Below, piece by piece: positions 27,930-37,070 of a DNA stretch of 37,070 nt. The stretch's first letter is position 1; every line of letters begins with the position of its first letter. The notes under the pieces were generated by a model that saw only the letters and a list, made by a program, of their open reading frames with translations, was not told the DNA's origin and ran no database searches. This stretch comes from Nemertoderma westbladi (taxonomy: Eukaryota; Xenacoelomorpha; Nemertodermatida; Nemertodermatidae), in assembly GCA_032718475.1 (NCBI GenBank), contig JAUCBJ010004251.1:1-37070 (forward strand), given 5' to 3'. A program made the translations under genes and the position numbers.

Positions 27930-30900
27930 TACTTAGGAGCCCGCTCGACAGGCGGGATACTTACTGTAAAAATCTGCGGGACTGTAAAAATCTCAGGATA
28001 TATAACACTGACTGACTGACTGACTGACTGACTGACTGACTGACTGACTGACTGACTGACTGACTGACTGACTGACTGACTGACTGACTGACTGACTGAC
28101 TGACTGACTGACTGACTGACTGACTGACTGACTGACTGACTGACTGACTGACTGACTGACTGACTGACTGACTGACTGACTGACTGACTGACTGACTGAC
28201 TGACTGACTGACTGACTGACTGACTGACTGACTGACTGACTGACTGACTGACTGACTGACTGACTGACTGACTGACTGACTGACTGACTGACTGACTGAC
28301 TGACTGACTGACTGACTGACTGACTGACTGACTGACTGACTGACTGACTGACTGACTGACTGACTGACTGACTGACTGACTGACTGACTGACTGACTGAC
28401 TGACTGACTGACTGACTGACTGACTGACTGACTGACTGACTGACTGACTGACTGACTGACTGACTGACTGACTGACTGACTGACTGACTGACTGACTGAC
28501 TGACTGACTGACTGACTGACTGACTGACTGACTGACTGACTGACTGACTGACTGACTGACTGACTGACTGACTGACTGACTGACTGACTGACTGACTGAC
28601 TGACTGACTGACTGACTGACTGACTGACTGACTGACTGACTGACTGACTGACTGACTGACTGACTGACTGACTGACTGACTGACTGACTGACTGACTGAC
28701 TGACTGACTGACTGACTGACTGACTGACTGACTGACTGACTGACTGACTGACTGACTGACTGACTGACTGACTGACTGACTGACTGACTGACTGACTGAC
28801 TGACTGACTGACTGACTGACTGACTGACTGACTGACTGACTGACTGACTGACTGACTGACTGACTGACTGACTGACTGACTGACTGACTGACTGACTGAC
28901 TGACTGACTGACTGACTGACTGACTGACTGACTGACTGACTGACTGACTGACTGACTGACTGACTGACTGACTGACTGACTGACTGACTGACTGACTGAC
29001 TGACTGACTGACTGACTGACTGACTGACTGACTGACTGACTGACTGACTGACTGACTGACTGACTGACTGACTGACTGACTGACTGACTGACTGACTGAC
29101 TGACTGACTGACTGACTGACTGACTGACTGACTGACTGACTGACTGACTGACTGACTGACTGACTGACTGACTGACTGACTGACTGACTGACTGACTGAC
29201 TGACTGACTGACTGACTGACTGACTGACTGACTGACTGACTGACTGACTGACTGACTGACTGACTGACTGACTGACTGACTGACTGACTGACTGACTGAC
29301 TGACTGACTGACTGACTGACTGACTGACTGACTGACTGACTGACTGACTGACTGACTGACTGACTGACTGACTGACTGACTGACTGACTGACTGACTGAC
29401 TGACTGACTGACTGACTGACTGACTGACTGACTGACTGACTGACTGACTGACTGACTGACTGACTGACTGACTGACTGACTGACTGACTGACTGACTGAC
29501 TGACTGACTGACTGACTGACTGACTGACTGACTGACTGACTGACTGACTGACTGACTGACTGACTGACTGACTGACTGACTGACTGACTGACTGACTGAC
29601 TGACTGACTGACTGACTGACTGACTGACTGACTGACTGACTGACTGACTGACTGACTGACTGACTGACTGACTGACTGACTGACTGACTGACTGACTGAC
29701 TGACTGACTGACTGACTGACTGACTGACTGACTGACTGACTGACTGACTGACTGACTGACTGACTGACTGACTGACTGACTGACTGACTGACTGACTGAC
29801 TGACTGACTGACTGACTGACTGACTGACTGACTGACTGACTGACTGACTGACTGACTGACTGACTGACTGACTGACTGACTGACTGACTGACTGACTGAC
29901 TGACTGACTGACTGACTGACTGACTGACTGACTGACTGACTGACTGACTGACTGACTGACTGACTGACTGACTGACTGACTGACTGACTGACTGACTGAC
30001 TGACTGACTGACTGACTGACTGACTGACTGACTGACTGACTGACTGACTGACTGACTGACTGACTGACTGACTGACTGACTGACTGACTGACTGACTGAC
30101 TGACTGACTGACTGACTGACTGACTGACTGACTGACTGACTGACTGACTGACTGACTGACTGACTGACTGACTGACTGACTGACTGACTGACTGACTGAC
30201 TGACTGACTGACTGACTGACTGACTGACTGACTGACTGACTGACTGACTGACTGACTGACTGACTGACTGACTGACTGACTGACTGATAATTACCCAGGT
30301 TCAGACACTTCCTGCCTGGCGATTTTGTTGAAATTTTACAAGTAAATTGCTTTGGTGGTTCATAATCGCGTTTCAAAATATCAGATCGATTCTATGTGTG
30401 GTATTCGATATATTTAGTTTTTTGAAATTATTTTGTCGCGAAATTAAAATCAATGGTAAAGTAAAAACTCCTGCCTGAGCTGCTGCAGCAGCTAGATGTG
30501 TAGGAATGGTTGAGTACTGGGCTGCCTGAGATAGAATTCCATCCAGGCGGAATTTCTTGACTACACCCCTCCTTTTTGCTGGCTGCTGGCTGAGTCTACA
30601 CATCCTTTAGCAGCTCTCAGGGATAGACAAAAAATAGTTGAGTTGTCAATAAACGAAATAAAATAAAACATACCACTGCAGTAGTATTTTATTATTATTC
30701 CACGAATCATTGGGCTGATTATTATTTTGTATAAGATATATGGAGAATGTTCTTAAAATTAAAATGATATTCTTACTTTTTTTATTACATACGATTAGCA
30801 TCATTTTTTAGCAGAAGCATTAATAGTGTAAATTAATTTAATTATATTTTAATACCATTACTACATTGGCATACTGTAAGATAAGTTTTACATTTCTTAC

Positions 30901-31110
30901 AAATAGTGGTGCGAGCATAAAACTCAAATCACGCAAATTTAAAAGAACCGGGTGTGTTTTCATAGCAATGTTTCATTTTTTATTATGTGGGACGAGCCAC
31001 AAAGTCAGCTAGCCTCACGCCTTACAGTTTAGACAATTGTGTAGTTTACTTACTGCTTTTACTTATTGCTGACTGACAAGGTTTATTTGTAATAGTCTTG
31101 ACTAGGATTC
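27930..31110 (+). repeat. Long dispersed repeat, copy B, with expanded TGAC tract
   Basis: Starts 30 bp after copy A ends, same orientation, at GAGCCCGCTCGACAGG. It runs through the (TGAC)n tract, the CACTTCCTGCCTGG hairpin (about 30301), the ATCGATTCTATGTGTGGTAT block (about 30386), TTATTATTCCACGAATCATT and AACCGGGTGTGTTTTC. It ends near GACTAGGATTCTGG. It lacks the retrotransposon and the 660-bp block of copy A. Confidence 0.8.
28007..30287 (+). repeat. Perfect (TGAC)n tetranucleotide array, about 570 units
   Basis: About 2281 bp of uninterrupted TGAC as given, with no substitution seen. The plus strand carries TGA in each frame. The minus strand (GTCA) is stop-free in all three frames and reads Val-Ser-Gln-Ser. 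The long minus-strand frame spanning it is therefore a repeat artefact, not a gene. Assembly length may be unreliable. Confidence 0.97.
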
Positions 31111-31179
31111 TGGACTAGGATTGTTGGCGAAAGGGGTCAGGAAACGTCGAAAGCATTCGAAGTTCAAGAATTTACCGAA

Positions 31180-31640
31180 TTAATTGAGCTTGGGTATGTA
31201 AATTAATCGAGTCGATCCGAGTTCATGGTCTGGCACTGAGCCTTCATTGTCATATATCATAACACCGTAGCTGTGTATAACGTTGACTGTATGCGACCAT
31301 TCAGAGTTAGCTACTTCAGTGGTCAGTTCTACTGGTTTCCATAGAGTATCTAACGAACCAGGTTCTCCACGAGCTATCCTTATGGATTCATAACTGGGCA
31401 TCTCATGGGGGTTTACATTAGGTTCGATATATTTCAGGTCATCCTCCAGGAAGGTTACATCCAAATTCGACGGTAGTCCATAAATGCCTCTAAGTTGAAG
31501 GGTGGACGTGGACTCGCTTCTATTGTCACGATATTGTAGGGTTTTTTAAATGAGTTTAGTTTTACTAGAGAGTCTAAATGCTGATGTAAAGCTTCTAATT
31601 CCACGAGGTCCAAAGGATTTACGAGCGATAGAAATCGCAT
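31180..31640 (-). pseudogene. Unrecognised conserved-looking protein fragment, frameshifted
   Basis: Two overlapping minus-strand frames join through a frameshift near 31490. The first gives VELEALHQHLDSLVKLNSFK, then PYNIVTIEASPRPPFNL. The second gives GIYGLPSNLDVTFLEDDLKY, IEPNVNPHEMPSYESIRIAR, then SEWSHTVNVIHSYGVMIYDN and ends LIYIPKLN. Balanced amino-acid composition and amphipathic pattern suggest a once-real domain of at least 150 residues. I do not recognise the family. Upstream reading is lost beyond 31640, so it is a fragment of a dead gene, retrocopy or mobile element. Confidence 0.45.
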
Positions 31641-32480
31641 ATCCCGTCTACACTAATCATAATACATTGTAAATCTGCTACGATCATGGAATGATCATAC
31701 AAAATCTTTTAAGAATTTTACATACACAAAATATTGAAAAAATATTTATTTATTGAATGTATGGTTGCAATTTGTTAAATATCAAAACCATTTTTACATT
31801 AAACATTATAATTATTGTCTTGGAAAGTAACAACATGGCTATTATATCTGCTACGATCAGATTACGATCAGGATAAGATCAGGCCAGATAATGAGGCTGC
31901 TCAAATTTTAAAACACCAGAGGCAGAGGCCAATGATTATTATTTTTTGCCGTATTTGACCGACCAGTGTACTCTCTTTCACAGCATTTTACATAAGATTA
32001 CATATCATACGAAGATCTTCACACATCTGATCATGATCATATCATGATAATATCAAGTTAGAAATTATCAATCAATAATTAATTATATATTATCAATTAA
32101 TAGGTATAGAAACAAAGAAATTTATAAATCTACTTCGATATGAATTATCTAATATTGTGGCCAAGTAGAGTAATTATATTAATTTATATGAATCTAATAT
32201 AAATATATTGATATTAATGCAAAGTTAAATTGGCTTATCTTAAAACCAAATTGAAATTTGTTCTGCTTAAATATAATACCATTACCACACAATAGATATA
32301 CAGATAGGGACAATAGGAAATGTTAGGCAGTTAGGTATGTAGGTGTTAGTTGTACTATACAGTAGGATATGTAGGTAAGATGTGTTAAGTTAGTTATACA
32401 TCCCCCACTGCCATATCCCCATAGTAACAATCCACAGTGCAAACAGAAGAATGTTTCAAATTTTGCTTAATTATTGATTG
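31641..32480. other. AT-rich intergenic stretch
   Basis: No gene seen. Repeated GATCAT/ATGATC and TACGATCA motifs (31675-32050), and stretches of ATTAAT-like sequence. Confidence 0.6.
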
Positions 32481-32484
32481 AGAA

Positions 32485-32700
32485 CTATTAAGATCTTTGC
32501 AGAACTTTGTTATATATCATTAATTCTGCAAAGATCTGCACTGATCTTACTAAAACCCCAGAGATAAGCCGTGGTCTTACCAATCCTGCAAAGATCTGCA
32601 TTGATCGTTACCAACCCTGCTAAGATCATAGAGCAAAGGTGCCAAGATCTTACCAAGACATATAAAGATCTTATGCTAAGATCAGTGCAGATTGGCGATG
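32485..32700. repeat. AAGATCT-rich repeat with an inverted pair
   Basis: CTGCAAAGATCTGCA occurs at about 32527 and 32585. AAGATCTGCACTGATCTTA (about 32531-32549) is mirrored by TAAGATCAGTGCAGAT (about 32673-32688). Could form a hairpin with a ~120-nt loop. Confidence 0.75.
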
Positions 32701-32759
32701 TTGCAAGTCTAGGGAATGTTCTTAAAGGTTTCGAAGGGTGGATTTCGAAGAGAAATATC

Positions 32760-33045
32760 CATCGTTTAGTAGACTATTAGCCTTCGATTAGTAGTTTACG
32801 AAGCATATTCGAAGGATAATTCGAAGACAAAAATGCTTCGTTTAGTAGACTATTCACCTGCGATTAGAAGATTATATAGCATTTTTCGAAGGATGATTTC
32901 GAAGATAAAAATGCTTCGTTTAGTAGACTATTAGCCTTCAATTAGAAGTTTTACGAAGCATTTTCGAAGGATAATTTCATACATTATTAGAAGCATTTTT
33001 CGAAGCATTTTCGAAGCATAAAAAAGACTATTTTTCGAAGAAAAA
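32760..33045 (+). repeat. ~77-bp tandem repeat, about 3.5 units
   Basis: CGTTTAGTAGACTATT recurs at 32763, 32839 and 32917, with GCTTCG and CGAAGC/TTCGAAG motifs giving internal palindromes. The last unit degrades into GAAGCATTTTCGAAG runs. Confidence 0.85.
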
Positions 33046-33049
33046 AAAT

Positions 33050-33740
33050 GTCACTTGCTACAAACAAGTCCAATCACTGGACCTGCCTGTGGATTCTTTG
33101 GTGAAGAGGGAGGGGGTATTAGCCTATATATAGGCCTACCTACTGTAGTAGCCTACCGTATCCTACCCTGCACCCTACTTCCCTATCTTACAATACGTTA
33201 TATACTTATTAATGGAAGCGGCTGAGTATATAGAGAAATATATAATCAATATATATTTGAGGGTATGTATGGAAACTTTAGGTAATAATCGAAAAATTTG
33301 AATTTGATTAAATAATTTTCCATATTGTCAGCAATATTAGATTATTCGTGTTGATGGATCTATTAAAATTAATTAAATTTAGATGCATTTAATTAATAAT
33401 TATGCTTCTATGATTATGGAAATATGCATTATTTGCCTGATAATTACAACATTAGCTCCTATTGCAAAATAATTATTAATTAGGCCTATTAATTGTAAAA
33501 TTAATATTGCATGAATAATTTAATCTGTTATTACAAAAATATTAGGGCCTATTGATTTATAAATAATTATTAGGCCTAATTATTATAAAAATAATATGCA
33601 TTAATAATTACCGGTATTAATTATTTTAAAAATATTATTAATCAATAATTATTACTGTAATAATTATTGTAAAAAAAAAATGTAGAAAAATATATACATA
33701 AAAATTTTTAAATAGGAATTAAACTAAATAGGAATAGGGA
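33050..33740. other. AT-rich intergenic stretch
   Basis: Dense ATTAATAATTATT-type sequence (33340-33660) with repeated AGGCCTA motifs. No gene. Confidence 0.6.
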
Positions 33741-33747
33741 TTAAACT

Positions 33748-34024
33748 CCTAAATAGGAAGTCTTAAAAATATTTCCTATATAAGAAATTCTCGGAAAAAG
33801 TAACGTTTTTAAAATGGCTAGAGAAAGCGAACGCACAGATAGATTTTTTTCTAGTTTTCACAACAAACGTAGTAAAGATTAACCTCCAATAACCAGGAAT
33901 TCAAATATGCCGCTAAAATTTATTTCAAAAGATAACGAAGAAAATGTTCAGAAAAATGGCAAAAATTTCCTATATATGGAAGCACGATTTCCTATATAGG
34001 AAGAAAAAAAACTTCCTATATAAG
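33748..34024 (+). promoter_or_regulatory. Putative CWC15 promoter region with CArG boxes and TATA-like sites
   Basis: CCTAAATAGG (33748-33757) and CCTATATAGG (33991-34000) are perfect CC(A/T)6GG CArG boxes, the known SRF-type site. Related TTCCTATATAAG sites lie at about 33774 and 34013 and include TATATAAG. The ATG is 250 bp downstream of the last. Binding and start site are inferred. Confidence 0.4.
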
Positions 34025-34273
34025 AAACCTACCCTAGCTGACCTTTCCGTCAGTCCGTATAGTGAAAGTTTCACCCCTTTCCCTATGTGGGAATTGGACT
34101 GTACTGCTGTACTGGCTGAAGCTACTACTGGACTAGGTGCTAGGTTAACTGCTGACTGCGAATACAGGAATAAACCTAACTTACTGCTGCTGTGCTGTAC
34201 TGAACTAAATACAGAAATACTGAAATAGGCCTAGACCTACTCCTGTTCCGGTACTCTACTACAATACAGCAAT

Positions 34274-34759
34274 ATGACGACAGCGGCCCGACCCACCTTC
34301 GACCCGGCCCGTGGCGGAACGCAGAAAGGGGAAGGAGACCTCAGCAAACTCTCCAAACAATACTCGAGCAGGGACCTACCGGGCCACACAACCCTCAAAT
34401 ATCGACAACCGGGACAAACGACAACATCAGAAACCAATAAACCCAGGGGAGAAATTCGGCGAGAGTTAGAGCAGAGGGAGGGGCGACGAACGGATGAAAG
34501 AGTTGGAAAGAGATCCAGCAAACCCGAGGAATCAAACTTCTCGAAAAGGATTAAACCCGGTGATTCAATCCCTTCCAACCTGGACGCCGACGACCCGGTC
34601 GACGACTCTGACGATTCCGATACCGACTCTGATGATGACACTGCCGCGTTGCTCGCCGAACTGAATAAAATAAAACGCGAGCGCGCCATCGAGCGCTCAA
34701 AGCAGGAGGAAGAGAAGAAAGAGAAAGACGAGAGAATACGGACTGAGAACATTTTACAG
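34274..34759 (+). CDS. CWC15: CWC15 spliceosome-associated protein, exon 1 (162 codons, partial)
   Basis: CWC15 is a component of the Prp19-associated (NTC) part of the activated spliceosome. The start [19 protein letters not shown] and [19 protein letters not shown] match the conserved N-terminus. A basic middle leads to [17 protein letters not shown], an acidic stretch, then [19 protein letters not shown] and [15 protein letters not shown], the family's coiled, charged second half. The exon ends CAG|GTAAGT at 34759/34760, phase 0; in relatives the protein continues after ENIL with about 65 more residues, so exon 2 onward lies beyond the window. ATG choice is fixed by the conserved N-terminus. 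The last 33 bp of the exon are the founder-like unit of the downstream array. Confidence 0.95.
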
Positions 34760-37070
34760 GTAAGTGAGACGAGAGAATACGGACTAAGAACATCTTACAG
34801 GTATGTGAAAGTGAGACGAGAGAATACGGACTGAGAACATCTTACAGGTAAGTGAGACGAGAGAATACGGACTGAGAACATCTTACAGGTAAGTGAGACG
34901 AGAGAATACGGACCGAGAACATCTTACAGGTAAGTGAGACGAGAGAATACGGACTGAGAACATCTTACAGGTAAGTGAAAGTGAGACGAGAGAATACGGA
35001 CTGAGAACATTTTACAGGTAAGTGAGACGAGAGAATACGGACTAAGAACATCTTACAGGTACCGGTAAGTGAGACGAGATAATACGGACCGAGAACATCT
35101 TACAGGTAAGTGAGAGGATAGAATCTGAGAATACGGACTGAGAACATCTTACAGGTATGTGAAAGTGAGACGAGAGAATACGGACTGAGAACATCTTACA
35201 GGTAAGTGAGACGAGAGAATACGGACTGAGAACATTTTACAGGTAAGTGAGGCGAGAGAATACGGACTGAGAACATCTTACAGGTAAGTGAGGACGAGAG
35301 AATACGGACTGAGAACATCTTACAGGTAAGTGAGACGAGAGAATACGGACCGAGAACATCTTACAGGTAAGTGAGACGAGAGAATACGGACTGAGAACAT
35401 CTTACAGTAAGTGAAAGTGAGACGAGAGAATACGGACTGAGAACATCTTACAGGTTAGTGAAAGTGAGACGAGAGAATATGGACCGGGAACATCTTACAG
35501 GTAAGTGAGACGAGAGAATACGGACTGAGAACATTTTACAGGTAAGTGAGGCGAGAGAATACGGACTGAGAACATCTTACAGGTAAGTGAGACGAGAGAA
35601 TACGGACTGAGAACATCTTACAGGTAAGTGAGACGAGAGAATACGGACCGAGAACATCTTACAGGTAAGTGAGACGAGAGAATACGGACTGAGAACATCT
35701 TACAGTAAGTGAAAGTGAGACGAGAGAATACGGACTGAGAACATCTTACAGGTTAGTGAAAGTGAGACGAGAGAATATGGACCGGGAACATCTTACAGGT
35801 AAGTGAGACGAGAGAATACGGACTGAGAACATCTTACAGGTAAGTGAGACGAGAGAATACGGACTGAGAACATCTTACAGGTAAGTGAAAGTGAGACGAG
35901 AGAATACGGACTGAGAACATCTTACAGGTAAGTGAGACGAGAGAATACGGACTGAGAACATCTTACAGGTAAGTGAGACGAGAGAATACGGACTGAGAAC
36001 ATCTTACAGGTAAGTGAGACGAGAGAATACGGACTGAGAACATCTTACAGGTAAGTGAAACGAGAGAATACGGACTGAGAACATCTTACATGTAAGTGAA
36101 ACGAGAGAATACGGACTGAGAACATCTTACAGGTAAGTGAGGCGAGAGAATACGGACTGAGAACATCTTACAGGTAAGTGAGACGAGAGAATACGGACTG
36201 AGAACATCTTACAGGTAAGTGAGACGAGAGAATACGGACTGAGAACATCTTACAGGTAAGTGAAACGAGAGAATACGGACTGAGAACATCTTACATGTAA
36301 GTGAAACGAGAGAATACGGACTGAGAACATCTTACAGGTAAGTGAGACGAGAGAATACGGACTGAGAACATCTTACAGGTAAGTGAGACGAGAGAATACG
36401 GACTGAGAACATCTTACAGGTAAGTGACACGAGAGAATACGGACTGAGAACATCTTACAGGTAAGTGAGACGAGAGAATACGGACTGAGAACATCTTACA
36501 GGTAAGTGAGACGAGAGAATACGGACTGAGAACATCTTACAGGTAAGTGAGACGAGAGAATACGGACTGAGAACATCTTACAGGTAAGTGAAACGAGAGA
36601 ATACGGACTGAGAACATCTTACATGTAAGTGAAACGAGAGAATACGGACTGAGAACATCTTACAGGTAAGTGAGACGAGAGAATACGGACTGAGAACATC
36701 TTACAGGTAAGTGAGACGAGAGAATACGGACTGAGAACATCTTACAGGTAAGTGACGACGTGAGAATACGGACTGAGAACATCTTACAGGTAAGTGAAAG
36801 TGAGACGAGAGAATACGGACTGAGAACATCTTACAGGTTAAGTGAGACGAGAGAATACGGACTGAGAACATTCTTACAGGTAAGTGAAAGTGAGACGAGA
36901 GAATACGGACTGAGAACATCTTACAGGTAAGTGAAAGTGAGACGAGAGAATACGGACTGACAACATCTTACAGGTAAGTGAGACGAGAGAATACGGACTG
37001 ACATCATCTTACAGGTACGTGAGGAGACGAGAGATATACGGACTGAGAGACATCTTACAGCTTACAGGTA
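34726..37070 (+). repeat. Minisatellite of CWC15 exon end plus 5' splice site, about 55 units
   Basis: Unit length is 41 bp, or 47 bp where GTGAAA is added. Each unit carries GACGAGAGAATACGG, ACTGAGAACATCTTACAG and GTAAGTGA. The first unit is the coding exon's own end, with ATT TTA CAG coding Ile-Leu-Gln. Nearly all units keep a perfect CAG|GTAAGT; exceptions include CATGTAAGT (near 36089, 36295 and 36624), CAGTAAGT (near 35407 and 35705) and CAGGTTAGT (near 35455 and 35754). The array continues past the window end. Confidence 0.95.

Noticed and set aside
27929-30376. 815-residue minus-strand open frame
   Set aside because: It is the GTCA tetranucleotide read as Val-Ser-Gln-Ser; every frame is open, so length has no coding meaning.
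34237-34793. Minus-strand Ser-rich open frames opposite CWC15
   Set aside because: Shadows of the CWC15 coding exon, which has a clear family match on the plus strand.

Overview
This is nuclear DNA of an animal, probably a marine invertebrate. The evidence is spliced genes with GT-AG introns, phase-1 EGF modules, an intron-interrupted CWC15 gene, at least three LINE-type retrotransposon copies, a tRNA-derived SINE and very long satellite arrays. Species cannot be fixed from sequence alone. Only two host genes are well supported, and both run off the window.

Region 1 (1-17.6 kb, + strand) is the 3' part of a gene for a secreted or cell-surface mucin-like protein. Fifteen tiny Thr/Ser-rich exons (36-54 bp, all phase 1-1) are repeated with their introns between 360 and 6509, six of them at exactly 152-bp spacing. 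After a 9-kb intron come two EGF exons (15668-15805 and 16403-16534). A terminal exon (16740-17530) encodes a possibly SEA-like globular region, a Thr/Ser stalk and a hydrophobic C-terminus that looks like a GPI signal. The array is interrupted by two DNA-transposon-like insertions (about 1550-3807 and 4026-5579). The first carries five CTCF-like motifs and the second a nested SINE. The 9-kb intron holds a broken CR1/L2-group LINE (7586 to about 10650, minus) and an RTE-type LINE fragment (about 15070-15630, minus).

Region 2 (17.8-21.2 kb) is non-coding structural repeat: two sets of inverted minisatellite arms (foldback-like), then 45 copies of a 32-bp minisatellite with a 288-bp higher-order period.

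Region 3 (22.8-31.1 kb) holds two adjacent head-to-tail copies of one long repeat. Copy A is split by a 3.4-kb retrotransposon (23406-26805) with a 9-bp target duplication and an A-tail. Its reverse transcriptase is decayed and contains an in-frame 15-bp minisatellite just before the YADD motif. Copy B carries a 2.28-kb, apparently perfect (TGAC)n tract where copy A has about four units. A broken, unrecognised minus-strand coding fragment follows at 31180-31640.

Region 4 (32.5-37.07 kb) has short repeats, two perfect CArG boxes, then exon 1 of CWC15, a spliceosome component (34274-34759, + strand). The last ~33 bp of this exon plus its 5' splice site are amplified into an array of roughly 55 units of 41 or 47 bp, running to the window end. 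Almost every unit carries a perfect CAG|GTAAGT donor directly after a TTACAG acceptor-like motif. This array of tandem splice sites inside a splicing-factor gene is the most striking object in the window.
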